64,000 nucleotides of DNA from Serpens gallinarum (GTDB taxonomy: Bacteria > Pseudomonadota > Gammaproteobacteria > Pseudomonadales > Pseudomonadaceae). The stretch spans positions 802,896 to 866,895 of the forward strand of contig NZ_JACSQG010000001.1 of assembly GCF_014836765.1 (NCBI RefSeq), read 5' to 3'. The notes under the pieces are model-generated. The model worked only from the letters and a program-made list of their open reading frames with translations. It searched no databases and had not been told where the DNA came from. Shown in pieces: positions 19,446-28,128 of this stretch (position 1 is the stretch's first letter; every line of letters begins with the position of its first letter). The translations under genes and the position numbers were made by a program.

Positions 19446-19479
19446 ACTCGGTCTGGTGGCTGGCTCCCTTGCCTATCAC

Positions 19480-19565
19480 GTAGGGTGGATCGCGCTTAAT
19501 CGATCCACCAGGGGCGGCCCACCGAGCGGAGCCATGGTGGATGTAAAAAACGACATCCACCCTAC
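19480..19565 (+). repeat. Dispersed palindromic element, copy B (86 bp)
   Basis: Bounded by GTAGGGTGGAT and ATCCACCCTAC, with the internal GATCCACC and GGTGGATGT...ACGACATCC stems of the family. It lies between the converging helicase gene and a small minus-strand gene. Confidence 0.8.
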
Positions 19566-19591
19566 GACTCTGTGGATCTATCCCGTCACCT

Positions 19592-19888
19592 TCACTCCAC
19601 CTGCTTTTCCGCCTGTTCGATCTCCCGCATGCGCTGTTCGTACATGGCGCATTCATCCTCCAGGCCTTGCGGCGTGTTTTCCTGGCCTTCAGGGGTGCGC
19701 TTGAGTCTCATGGTTTCCAGTTCTTCGTGAAGCTGCCTGGCCTTTTCCGGATCGTGCTCTGCCAGTTGATTAACCTTTTCCGCCAATTGTTCGGCTTTGG
19801 CCGTGACGTCTTCCGGTGTGCATTCAGCATTCTCTGCCTGGGCAGGCGTGAAGGCGAACAGGGCAATGAGCGGGAGAAGCAGTTTCAT
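19592..19888 (-). CDS. Small periplasmic coiled-coil protein, unknown function
   Basis: A 98-residue protein with a clear signal peptide (residues 1-18, ending PAQA). The mature part of about 80 residues is charged and helical, with heptad-like Leu spacing (AEQLAEKVNQLAEHDPEKARQL) and two Cys (ECTPED, DECAMY) that could form a disulfide. It resembles small hypothetical periplasmic proteins of pseudomonads. It lies 34 bases downstream of egtD on the same strand... reading in the order egtB, egtD, this gene, so it may be the last gene of the egt operon. Confidence 0.6.
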   Translation of the reverse strand: MKLLLPLIALFAFTPAQAENAECTPEDVTAKAEQLAEKVNQLAEHDPEKARQLHEELETMRLKRTPEGQENTPQGLEDECAMYEQRMREIEQAEKQVE

Positions 19889-19926
19889 GGCGTGTGGCCC
19901 TCGCTGCGGATGAAGTGATGAGCGCG

Positions 19927-20892
19927 CTAAGGTTCACTGCACAGGTAATGCACGCTGAACAGCGCATTAGGATCAGTCCACAGCGCCAAGGCGCCAAAGC
20001 CGGCCCGTGCGGCCAGTTGGCGGAAGCCCGCAACGCTGTACTTGTAGGAGTTTTCAGTGTGCAGGCTCTCGCCGGCCTGGAAATGAAAGCACCGATCGGC
20101 AATCTGCACCGTCTGGGCACGTTTGCTGACCAAGTGCATTTCGATCCGTTTGGCGGCCGCGTTGTAAAAGGCGTGATGAACAAAGGCTCGCGGGTTGACG
20201 TCGCTGTCCAGCTCGGTGCGAATGCGCTCCAGCAGATTCAAATTAAATGCGGCGGTGACTCCGGCCTCGTCGTTGTAAGCTGCTTCCAGCACACGGACGT
20301 CCTTGATCAGGTCGACCCCGATCAGCAGTCCACTGCCGACTGGCAATAGTCCATGCAGATTACGCAGAAATGCCAGGGCCTGGGGCGGATCGAAATTGCC
20401 AATGCTTGAGCCTGGAAAGAATGCCAAGGGCCGCGCCTTGGCGAAATCGTCCGGCAGTTGAAGCGGCGTAGAGAAGTCGGCGCAGGCGGCATGCACTTCA
20501 AGCCAGGGGTAATCGGCGGCCAGGCGGCGTGTGCTGTCGATCAGAAAATCGCGTGAAATGTCGATGCCCAGGTAACGGCAGGGCTGCATGGCGTCGAGCA
20601 GCAGCCGCACCTTGCGGCTGGCACCGCTGCCCAGTTCCAGCAACGGCGCGTCGGGGCCGGCAAGCTCGGCGATCTCGCCGGCGGCGCGGGCCAGAATCGC
20701 TTCCTCGGTGCGGGTCGGATAATACTCTGGCTGCTGACAGATGATCTCGAACAGCGCTGAGCCGCGCGCGTCGTAGAAATACTTAGGCGAGGTGTGTTTC
20801 GGTGTTGCGGCGAAGCCGGCGAGAACCTCGTCGCGCATGCCGTCCCGCTGGTTGACCGGATAGTGCTCGTGATAATGAATGGCAACACTCAT
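19927..20892 (-). CDS. egtD: L-histidine N-alpha-methyltransferase EgtD
   Basis: SAM-dependent enzyme of 321 residues that trimethylates the alpha-amine of histidine to hercynine, the first step of ergothioneine synthesis. Domain features are the N-terminal SPKYFYDARGSALFEII segment, the SAM-binding LLELGSGASRKVRLLLDA (near residue 90), FFPGSSIGNF, and a C-terminal HTENSYKYS. The ATG overlaps the egtB stop as ATGA. Together with EgtB upstream this makes a two-gene ergothioneine module; no egtA, egtC or egtE is adjacent. Confidence 0.92.
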   Translation of the reverse strand: MSVAIHYHEHYPVNQRDGMRDEVLAGFAATPKHTSPKYFYDARGSALFEIICQQPEYYPTRTEEAILARAAGEIAELAGPDAPLLELGSGASRKVRLLLDAMQPCRYLGIDISRDFLIDSTRRLAADYPWLEVHAACADFSTPLQLPDDFAKARPLAFFPGSSIGNFDPPQALAFLRNLHGLLPVGSGLLIGVDLIKDVRVLEAAYNDEAGVTAAFNLNLLERIRTELDSDVNPRAFVHHAFYNAAAKRIEMHLVSKRAQTVQIADRCFHFQAGESLHTENSYKYSVAGFRQLAARAGFGALALWTDPNALFSVHYLCSEP

Positions 20893-22193
20893 TCCTGGGC
20901 ATCCCGGGCCAGACGCATACCGCTGAAGGCCCAGCGCATGTGCGGATAGAAGAAATTGCGATAGCTGGCGCGCATGTGGCTGCGGGGCGTAACGCAACAG
21001 CCCCCGCGAAGCACCATCTGTCCGCACATGAATTTGCCGTTGTACTCGCCCAGGCTGCCGTCCAGCGGGCGAAAGCCGGGGTAGGGGCGAAAGGCGCTGG
21101 CGGTCCACTCCCAGACATCGCCGAACATCTGCGAGGGCCCGGCCTTTAACGGGCTCGCCATCGGGCGCAACCTGTCCTGTTCGAGAAAGTTTCCGGTGAT
21201 TGGCAAGCCCTGCGCGGCCACTTCCCATTCCGCCTCGGTCGGCAGGCGGGCTTCGGACCAGCGCGCATAGGCATCGGCCTCGTAGAAGCTCAGGTGACAG
21301 ACTGGAGCACCGGCCTCCAGAGGTTGCAGCCCTCCCAGGGTGAACTGCAGCCAGCCACGGTCATCGTCATGCCGCCAGTACAGCGGGGCCTGCCAGCCGG
21401 CTTGGCGCGCGTACGCCCAGCCATCGGCGAGCCAGAGTTCGGCGCGGTTGTAGCCGCCATCGAGAATGAACGACAGGTAGTCGGCGTTACTCACCGGACG
21501 GTTGGCCAGGCGGAAGGGTTCGAGGAATACTCGATGGCGCGGGCGCTCGCAGTCGAAGGCAAAGGCCTCGTCGCTGTGACCGAACTCCAGCAAGCCGCCG
21601 GGATGCTCCAGCCAGCGCAACGGGGCGGGCGGTTGCGTTGTTTGCGCAGTGGCCAGGTCCTGACGGTAGGCCGGCTGCAGCGGATTGAGGGAAAAATTGT
21701 ATTGGATGTCCATGAGCAGCAATTCCTGATGCTGCTGTTCGTGCTGCAGGCCGAGCTCTAGGCGCTGCAGGATTTGTGGTAAATGGTCCTGCGGGGGGTG
21801 GTCGAGCAACTGCTCCATGGCCAGGTTGACCTGCTGGCGATAGTTGAGCACCTCGGCCACCGTGGGCCGCGACAGCGAGCCGCGTTCCGCACGGGGAAAG
21901 GGCTGGCTGTGGGTGACGTAATAGGAATTGAACAGGTGGTCGTAGCGCGCATCGACGCAGCGATAACCGGGCAGGTAGGGCAATAGCAGGAAGGTTTCGA
22001 AAAACCAGGTGACATGGGCCAGGTGCCATTTCGGCGGGCTGACGTCCGGCATGCTTTGCAACACATGGTCCTCGATGGCCAGCGGCGCACAAATCGCTGC
22101 GCTGGCTGGGCGCACCTGGCGAAAGCGCTCACGCAATTGCGCCAGCGCGGCGGTGTGTCCGGCATCGTCATCACGGCGCGCCTCGGCGGGCAT
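20889..22193 (-). CDS. egtB: Ergothioneine sulfoxide synthase EgtB
   Basis: Non-haem iron enzyme of 434 residues that joins hercynine to a thiol (gamma-glutamylcysteine or cysteine) with oxygen. The N-terminal DinB-like domain supplies iron ligands: PKWHLAHVTWFFETF (His57/His60 region) and HEQQHQE (His151, His155). The C-terminal formylglycine-generating-enzyme-like domain contains LPTEAEWEVAAQG, FGDVWEWTASAF and LRGGCCVTPRSHMRASYRN. The start at 22193 has GGAGG four bases upstream. A more distal in-frame ATG at 22241 adds 16 residues. It is translationally coupled to egtD. Which thiol is used cannot be read from the sequence. Confidence 0.92.
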   Translation of the reverse strand: MPAEARRDDDAGHTAALAQLRERFRQVRPASAAICAPLAIEDHVLQSMPDVSPPKWHLAHVTWFFETFLLLPYLPGYRCVDARYDHLFNSYYVTHSQPFPRAERGSLSRPTVAEVLNYRQQVNLAMEQLLDHPPQDHLPQILQRLELGLQHEQQHQELLLMDIQYNFSLNPLQPAYRQDLATAQTTQPPAPLRWLEHPGGLLEFGHSDEAFAFDCERPRHRVFLEPFRLANRPVSNADYLSFILDGGYNRAELWLADGWAYARQAGWQAPLYWRHDDDRGWLQFTLGGLQPLEAGAPVCHLSFYEADAYARWSEARLPTEAEWEVAAQGLPITGNFLEQDRLRPMASPLKAGPSQMFGDVWEWTASAFRPYPGFRPLDGSLGEYNGKFMCGQMVLRGGCCVTPRSHMRASYRNFFYPHMRWAFSGMRLARDAQE

Positions 22194-22466
22194 ACAACCT
22201 CCAGTGGTTCGGTCGGTGGGGACGGTTCTTAAGAGCGACACGCCGCGACAACGGAAAGTTCAGCGATTGCCGCCCGTAAACATTCCACATGGCGCCACGA
22301 AACTCGTAGAGGGGCCGCGCCAGCAGCACGGCGTACGGAAAGATGCGTTGCATCCGGGGAGCCCGCCCCCGATGTCGCGTATGCAGACACTGTCAGCCGT
22401 TGCATCCCACGCGCGCCCGGCCCAGCATAGGCACCCGCTTTTCTGTACCGACAGGATCCTGCCGTA

Positions 22467-24305
22467 ATGACGTCCAGCACCACCCCCGAGCAGACCGGCG
22501 CCGAGCCGGTCAAACGCGCCGAGCAGGCGCGCGGCGACTTCGCCGTGATCCGCGACCTGCTGCCCTATCTGCGCCCCTACCTGGGCCGCATCCTGCTGGC
22601 CTTGGGACTGGTGTTCGCCGCCAAGCTGCTCAACCTGGTGGTGCCCTTCGTCCTCAAGTACATCGTCGATGAACTCAACGTCGAGCCCAGCCTGCTGCTG
22701 TTGCCCGTTGCTTTGCTGCTGGCGTATGGCGCCTCGCGCATCGGTGTCACGCTGTTTACCGAATTGCGCCAAGTGGTGTTCGCCCGCGTCATGGCGCGCG
22801 CCTCGCGGCAGGTCACCTTGCAAGTGTTCCGTCATCTGCATGGCCTGAGCTTGAAATTCCACCTCGGCCGGCGCACTGGCGGCGTGGCCCGCGACGTGGA
22901 GCGCGGCGGCAGTGCCATCGCCGACCTGCTGGACTGGACGCTGTACTCGATCATTCCGATCCTGCTGGAAGTGGCCCTGGTTACCGCCGTGCTGGTCTGG
23001 GCCTATGACTGGCGCTTCGCCGCAATCACCCTGGCGACCTTGACCGCCTACGCGCTGTGGACCTTTGGTGTCACCGAATGGCGCACCCGCTACTACCGCG
23101 CCTCGGTAGAAGCCGACACACGCGCCAACGAGCGCGCGGTGGACTCGCTGCTCAACTACGAGACCGTCAAATACTTCAACAACGAAGGCCACGAAGCGGC
23201 GCGCTACGACGAAAACCTGCGTCATCTGGAAAACGCCAAGGTCAAGGCAACCACCAGCCTGGCGGTGCTCAATCTTGGTCAGGCCGTGGTAGTGGCCATC
23301 GGCGTCACCGCAATGATGTGGCTGGCCGCCGCCGGCGTGGTGGCCGGCAAGCTGACGGTCGGTGACCTGGTGCTGGTCAACGCCTACTTGCTGCAGCTCT
23401 CTGCACCGCTGTTCCTGCTCGGCATGATGTACCGCGAAGTAAAACAGGCGCTGACCAATATGGAGCGCCTGTTCGGCCTGCTGGACGAGCGCCAGGACGT
23501 GCAGGACGCGCCGAATGCCCAGGTGCTGGAAACCCGTCGCCCCAACGTGCGCTTCGACAACGTGCGCTTTGGCTACGACCCGCGCCGCGAGATTCTGCAT
23601 GGTGTGGATTTCGAAATTCCCGCTGGCGGTACCGTGGCGGTGGTCGGTCACTCCGGCTCGGGGAAATCAACCCTGGCGCGCCTGCTGTACCGCTTTTATG
23701 ACGTGGGCGAAGGCGCCATCCGCATCGACGGCGTTGACCTGCGCCAACTGACCCAGGCCTCGCTGCGCGGCTCCATCGGCATCGTTCCGCAGGACACCGT
23801 GCTGTTCAACGACAGCATTTATTACAACATCCGCTACGGTCGCCCCGAGGCCAGCCGCGAAGAGGTCGAGGCTGCCGCCCGCGCGGCGCATATTCATGAC
23901 TTCATCGTCAGCCTGCCCGACGGCTACGAAACGCCGGTGGGCGAGCGCGGCCTGAAGCTTTCCGGCGGCGAGAAACAGCGCGTGGCCATCGCGCGGGCAA
24001 TCCTGAAGAACCCGAGCATCCTGATCTTCGACGAAGCCACCTCGGCGCTGGACTCCAAGTCCGAACGCGCCATCCAGGCTGAACTGGAGCGTATCCAGGT
24101 CGGACGCACCACCCTGGTCATCGCCCACCGCCTGTCCACGGTGATGAACGCCGACCAGATCCTGGTGATGGACGCCGGACGCATCGTCGAACGCGGCAGC
24201 CATGGCGAGTTGCTGGCCCGTCAGGGGCTGTACACGCAGATGTGGACGCTGCAGCAAAGTGAGAAGGAGCGGCCGGTGGAGAAGGGTAGCGAGGTTTCCC
24301 AGTAA
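22467..24305 (+). CDS. Atm1-type ABC exporter (membrane-ATPase fusion)
   Basis: Half-transporter of 612 residues: six hydrophobic segments (about residues 40-320), then a nucleotide-binding domain with Walker A GHSGSGKST (near 394), signature LSGGEKQRVAIARA and Walker B ILIFDEATSALD. The sequence style (YFNNEGHEAARYDENLRHLE, LLYRFYDV, DTVLFNDSIYYNIRYGRP) is that of the Atm1/HMT1 class, which exports glutathione-linked or sulfur/metal conjugates. Divergent from egtB, it may work with thiol metabolism, but that is inference. A copy of the palindromic element abuts its stop codon. Confidence 0.9.
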   Translation: MTSSTTPEQTGAEPVKRAEQARGDFAVIRDLLPYLRPYLGRILLALGLVFAAKLLNLVVPFVLKYIVDELNVEPSLLLLPVALLLAYGASRIGVTLFTELRQVVFARVMARASRQVTLQVFRHLHGLSLKFHLGRRTGGVARDVERGGSAIADLLDWTLYSIIPILLEVALVTAVLVWAYDWRFAAITLATLTAYALWTFGVTEWRTRYYRASVEADTRANERAVDSLLNYETVKYFNNEGHEAARYDENLRHLENAKVKATTSLAVLNLGQAVVVAIGVTAMMWLAAAGVVAGKLTVGDLVLVNAYLLQLSAPLFLLGMMYREVKQALTNMERLFGLLDERQDVQDAPNAQVLETRRPNVRFDNVRFGYDPRREILHGVDFEIPAGGTVAVVGHSGSGKSTLARLLYRFYDVGEGAIRIDGVDLRQLTQASLRGSIGIVPQDTVLFNDSIYYNIRYGRPEASREEVEAAARAAHIHDFIVSLPDGYETPVGERGLKLSGGEKQRVAIARAILKNPSILIFDEATSALDSKSERAIQAELERIQVGRTTLVIAHRLSTVMNADQILVMDAGRIVERGSHGELLARQGLYTQMWTLQQSEKERPVEKGSEVSQ

Positions 24306-24307
24306 AA

Positions 24308-24387
24308 TGGATGTCGTTTTTACATCCACCAGGGCCCCGCTCGATGGAGCGCCACCCGGTGGATCGATGAAGCGCGATCCACCCTAC
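24308..24387 (-). repeat. Dispersed palindromic element, copy C (left end truncated)
   Basis: Inverted relative to copies A and B. The right end ATCCACCCTAC is intact (24377-24387). The left end begins at TGGATGTCG, three bases after the exporter stop codon, and lacks the terminal GTAGGG. The gene end may have been trimmed or the copy inserted at the stop. Confidence 0.75.
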
Positions 24388-24395
24388 AGTGGCAA

Positions 24396-24420
24396 GGCTC
24401 CCACGCTCTACGTGGGAGCC
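24396..24420. repeat. REP-like hairpin (CTCCCACG...CGTGGGAG)
   Basis: Perfect 10-bp stem GGCTCCCACG / CGTGGGAGCC with a CTCTA loop, nine bases after palindromic copy C. A related hairpin with the same TCCCACGC core is at 41986-42010. No T-tract on the plus strand. Confidence 0.6.
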
Positions 24421-24442
24421 ATGTAATCGCTCTAACCGCCTG

Positions 24443-25009
24443 TTAGAGTGCCTGCAAAGCGTTGAAATCAATGGCTTCGGCATAGGCCAGCTTGTCGGTG
24501 GCCTCGGCATCACCATCCACGGAGACCATGAAACGGTTGTTGATGATGACCAGGATCTTGCCGTTGCTGTCGAGAATGCCGCGTTGCTTGCCGACCTTGA
24601 TCATCTTGCCCATGGAGCCCGCCAGGGCGGGGTTGGCCATGACCATCATCATTTGCGACATCAGGGGCGAGTCGCCAATGATCTCCACCTGAACCTGCTG
24701 GTCATTCTTGCGATAGGTGCGCGATGCCTGCACGCCGCCGCCAAAGAATGCCGTTGTGCCGGCGGAGGTTTCCGCTTCATCGCCTTCCCAACCGGACAGC
24801 GGCGGCGGCAATACCTGGGCGAGGTGATCGGCGCCCCGCTGGTTGAGCAGTTGCGTGGCGTAGCCGAGGTTTTCCTTGGCCAGCGCCATGTCGCCTTGCT
24901 CATAAGCCTGCAGCGCTTCCTGCAGCGCGTCCTTGATGTCATCGGCCACGACGGGTGCCGCTGCCGTCATGGCTGCGGTGAGAAAGACGGAAGCCAGTCG
25001 GGTGTTCAT
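24443..25009 (-). CDS. Exported protein of unknown function
   Basis: A 188-residue protein with a signal peptide (residues 1-22, ending APVVADD). The first mature part is helical (DALQEALQAYEQGDMALAKENLGYATQLL). The second half (ASRTYRKNDQQVQVEIIGDSPL ... ILVIINNRFMVSVDG) looks like a beta-sandwich or lipid-binding type domain. The start MNTRLASV has AAGGA upstream; an earlier in-frame ATG would add 23 residues that hide the signal peptide. I do not recognise a named family with confidence. No operon partner is evident. Confidence 0.65.
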   Translation of the reverse strand: MNTRLASVFLTAAMTAAAPVVADDIKDALQEALQAYEQGDMALAKENLGYATQLLNQRGADHLAQVLPPPLSGWEGDEAETSAGTTAFFGGGVQASRTYRKNDQQVQVEIIGDSPLMSQMMMVMANPALAGSMGKMIKVGKQRGILDSNGKILVIINNRFMVSVDGDAEATDKLAYAEAIDFNALQAL

Positions 25010-25136
25010 GTGCCTGTCCTTTTGCGGTGTTGAGTCCTTGTGCGGCAGGAGCATATTAAGCCTTTCCCGAACAGGCAAGGCGAAGCTTTCCCGGTTGTCC
25101 GATGGTGGGCTCTCGCGTCGACTGCTGCGGCTGCGC

Positions 25137-25448
25137 TCAATAATTCGGCGGACTTTCCGGAATGACGCTGGGGTCGGTGATGTAGGGCATCGACCAGGGC
25201 TCGAGGTTGCAGCCCTTGTGAATCAGGTCCAGGCGCATCTGCTCGAGCACGCCGGCCAGGCGCACGGGGTCGGCGTATTGAGTGCGCGGAATGTGCGGCA
25301 CGCTCAGCACCTCGTTGCCGCTGAGGCTCATGATGCTCAGGCTGAAGCTGTCGTCCTCGGCGTTGGCACCGGTAACGCAGCCGTAGGGCTGAAAGGCGTT
25401 TGAAGCCAACTGCATGGCGTTATCGAGGGTCAGTAGGGTGGTGGTCAT
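25137..25448 (-). CDS. Small protein, DUF1652-like (uncertain)
   Basis: A 103-residue soluble protein (MTTTLLTLDNAMQLASNAFQ start). The pattern NAFQPYGC ... FSLSIMSLSGNEVLSV ... RLAGVLEQMRLDL resembles the small DUF1652 proteins common in Pseudomonas; this is a recollection, not a search. The C-terminus is Pro-rich (SVIPESPPNY). It is the last gene of a minus-strand string after the broken homocysteine methyltransferase, 118 bases downstream of it. Confidence 0.6.
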   Translation of the reverse strand: MTTTLLTLDNAMQLASNAFQPYGCVTGANAEDDSFSLSIMSLSGNEVLSVPHIPRTQYADPVRLAGVLEQMRLDLIHKGCNLEPWSMPYITDPSVIPESPPNY

Positions 25449-25566
25449 GCGGGCTCTCCCTTGGCATCCGGTGTTTGGATTGACCGATGGAATGGCTGAG
25501 GGTTGCCCGCTTGCCCAAAAAACGCCCTGGAACGGTCGCTCAGGTGCACGCGCGTTACAACTTTTT

Positions 25567-26420
25567 TCACGGTGCCAGACAGGCTTCGCAGATCGCCGCG
25601 ACATGCCGATGATCAGTGCCGCAACAGCCGCCAAGCACCGAAAGCTGGGGCAAGCGCTTGCGCAAGGCCTGATAGCGCCGCCCCAAGTCGAGCGGGTCGC
25701 CGTCATCCAGGGCTTCCGAGGCATCCAGTTCGGCATGGCTCTTGGCCGAGGCATTGGCGCGCAAGCCGCCGATGCGCCTCAGCCAGTCGGCCTCGGTGTC
25801 GAGAACGTTTTCAAAGTGTGTCGGGTGGGCGCAATTGATCATGAAATACAGAGGCGGTATGGCGCTGGCCTGATCGGTACGCTGAATCGCCTCGCCCAGG
25901 CTTTCGCCCGAAGCCAGCTTGCCGTGTAGGCACTGATCAATTCCGCGCCGGCCTGCGTCAGGCTCGTGATTTGCGCACGATGGTAGTCCTGGGCTTGCTG
26001 AGCGCTCATGCGTGCCTCGACTTTGTAGCCATCGCCGCGCGGGCCGAGCACGCCATTGATGAGGATATTCGCCTCGGGAGCGGCATGTTCGGCACACAGC
26101 GCCTGTGCCCAGATCACCGCCTCGCGATTAACTTCATTCATCGCATGGGCAGAAAAGCCCAGTCGCGCGCCCCAGTCGGCATTGGCGCGCCAGGTGGGCG
26201 TGTCGAGTACAAAGCCCAGTCGATGCCGGGCCGCCGTGCGCAGGAACGGTTGGAAATAATGGTCGAGCTGCAGGCGACCGGCCTCGCTCAGTACCAGCGG
26301 AAACGCGGCGAAGCAGGGCAGGTCGAGGCCGTGATGGAAGATCAGTGACGTCTCCAGTCCGCCGTCGGTGAGAAACAGGTGGCCATCCAGGCGCGGCAGG
26401 TGCGGTGTAAGCGAGGACAT
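25567..26420 (-). pseudogene. Broken homocysteine S-methyltransferase (Hcy domain)
   Basis: The first frame reads a normal Hcy-domain N-terminus (GHLFLTDGGLETSLIFHHGLDLP ... SLTQAGAELISAYT) and then derails at about 25920-25932. The second frame resumes with GKLASGESLGEAIQ and carries the rest, including INCAHPTHF and the zinc-site GGCCGTDHRH. Comparing with the family, about 30 residues (the YADEAIGIARAA...FTVETD region) are missing at the join, so this is an internal deletion that also shifts the frame. The intact gene would make homocysteine-dependent methyl transfer, giving methionine. It lies just downstream of the beta-propeller gene on the same strand. Confidence 0.85.
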
Positions 26421-26496
26421 GGGAGCACCTCGGGGTCCGGTAAAAATGGCTCCTTACCCGCTTGCAGCGCCGGCAAGCGTTGTCCCTGGCGGCACT

Positions 26497-27606
26497 TCAG
26501 CCGAAGCGCACGCAGTAGATCGGCGGCAGGTGGGCGCTCAGGCATTGCCAGCCTTCGCCGCCGTTTTCCGACAGCCACAGGCCGCCGGTGGTCGAGCCCA
26601 TGGCCAGGCGCTCGCCGCTGTCATCCACCGCCAGGCCATGGCGGTAGACCAGGTCATAGGCTGGCGGCGCGGGCAGCCCGTGGTCGAACACACTGAAGCT
26701 TTGACCACCATCCTGCGTACGCGTGACCACGAAATGCCCATTGACCGGCACGCGGCACTCGTCCTTGGCCGCTGGTACGAACCAGGCGGTGCCCGGTCGC
26801 AGCGGATGTACGGCCACGGCGAAGCCGAAACTCGACGGCCGGGCCTCCACCGCCTGCCAGGACTGCCCGGCATCGGTGGAGCGAAAAATCCCGTTGTGGT
26901 GCTGAATCCACAAGTGGTGGGGGTTGGCCGGACAGCAGACCATGCGATGCGGGTCTTGGATATTGGGATCGTAGCGCCGCTCGGGCGGCATGTAATCGGC
27001 GCGCAGGCCTTCACCCGTGCAGGCCCAACTGGCGCCGCCATCGCGGCTCTGCCAGACCCCGCCGCAGGACACCGCCACGCTGACGTGCTGGCTGTCCTGA
27101 GGATCGACACAGATCGAATGGATGCCCGGCCAGTCGTAGCCGCCACCTGCCCATTCGGCCCGTTCCGGACGCTCCCAGAGTGGGCGATTCAGTGTCCAGC
27201 TATTGCCGTGATCGGAGGAATGGAACAGCCCGCCAGGAAGGGTGCCCGCCCAGAGCACGCCGGGTTCATCGGCACCGCCGGCTTCCAACGCCCATATTTG
27301 CTCCAAGCTCCAGGGCGCCGCTGGCGGCAGATCGGTGCCAGCCGCTGTGGACATCGCTTCGGGTTGGGGCGGATAGACGGGCACCGCACAGGCCTGCCAG
27401 GGGCCGCCGCAGCCCGGGCGGCGCCACAGCTTGACGCCGAAATGCCCAAGGTTGAGCGCGGCGTAGAGTGTCTGGTCACGAGGGTCGGCCAAGACCATGC
27501 TGACTGGCTCGCCCATGAAATGCGTTTCGGTTTGTCGCCACTGCCCGGCGATGGGCTCGAAGATCAGCAAGCCCTTGCGCGTGGCGATCAGCAGGCGTTC
27601 ATGCAT
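26497..27606 (-). CDS. Cytosolic Asp-box (BNR/sortilin-type) beta-propeller protein
   Basis: A 369-residue protein with no signal peptide. Five Asp-box motifs (S-x-D-x-G-x-x-W type) are visible in order: SSDHGNSW, SRDGGASW, STDAGQSW, TQDGGQSF and SENGGEGW. They indicate a beta-propeller of the sialidase/sortilin/YVTN-BNR class. The sialidase catalytic set (RIP motif and nucleophile Tyr context) is not evident, so hydrolase activity is doubtful. The start is the ATG at 27606, 16 bases after the stop of the MoaD/ThiS-like gene, so the two are co-transcribed. Unusual Cys-rich loops occur (MVCCPANPHHLWIQHH). Confidence 0.75.
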   Translation of the reverse strand: MHERLLIATRKGLLIFEPIAGQWRQTETHFMGEPVSMVLADPRDQTLYAALNLGHFGVKLWRRPGCGGPWQACAVPVYPPQPEAMSTAAGTDLPPAAPWSLEQIWALEAGGADEPGVLWAGTLPGGLFHSSDHGNSWTLNRPLWERPERAEWAGGGYDWPGIHSICVDPQDSQHVSVAVSCGGVWQSRDGGASWACTGEGLRADYMPPERRYDPNIQDPHRMVCCPANPHHLWIQHHNGIFRSTDAGQSWQAVEARPSSFGFAVAVHPLRPGTAWFVPAAKDECRVPVNGHFVVTRTQDGGQSFSVFDHGLPAPPAYDLVYRHGLAVDDSGERLAMGSTTGGLWLSENGGEGWQCLSAHLPPIYCVRFG

Positions 27607-27622
27607 GTCAGCCTCCCGATGC

Positions 27623-27892
27623 TCAGCCACCGGTCAAGGCCTGTACCACGAACACCTCGCTGGAATCACCGAGGGGATCGCTGAGCCGCTGGCGGTCGCG
27701 CACGGCCAGGCCATCGACAAAAATCTGCACATGCCGACGCAACTGACCTTGATCATCGAGCAGGTAACTGCGCAGACGCGGCTGCTCCTGCATCAGGCTA
27801 TGCAGTGCGCTGGCTACCGTATCGCCCAGTACCTCGCGCTCCGGCAGGGCGAGGTGGCGCTGCAGCGCCGGGGCGAAAACCACATGGGGCAT
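27623..27892 (-). CDS. MoaD/ThiS-like ubiquitin-fold sulfur-carrier protein
   Basis: An 89-residue protein with a beta-grasp pattern and the C-terminal Gly-Gly (VFVVQALTGG) that becomes a thiocarboxylate or forms a covalent adduct in MoaD, ThiS and related carriers. It begins MPHVVFAPALQRHLALPE and has a central VQIFVDG strand. It is not next to moaE or thiG. Its partner is the downstream beta-propeller gene, 16 bases away. The specific role is unknown. Confidence 0.75.
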   Translation of the reverse strand: MPHVVFAPALQRHLALPEREVLGDTVASALHSLMQEQPRLRSYLLDDQGQLRRHVQIFVDGLAVRDRQRLSDPLGDSSEVFVVQALTGG

Positions 27893-28128
27893 GGGTCACC
27901 CCCGCTAAAAAATGATCTAGACAGTGTAGGAGTAGACCCGGTCCGTACGATTCCGTGTGGCGGAAAGCCTGGATTGAATGCTGCTAAGTCATGCAGGTTT
28001 GATCGCTTTTGGGCACAAAGAAAGGCGTAATGCCGAGAATAAGCGCACTGCTCAGCGGCAAACGCATCGGCCGGATACGCGCAACAAGAGATTGGGCATC
28101 ACTGGAAGCCTCCGCAAGGTCGGTTAAC

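Noticed and set aside
26497-27606. Calling the propeller protein a sialidase
   Set aside because: Asp boxes are present, but the Arg triad and Tyr/Glu nucleophile context were not seen and there is no signal peptide.
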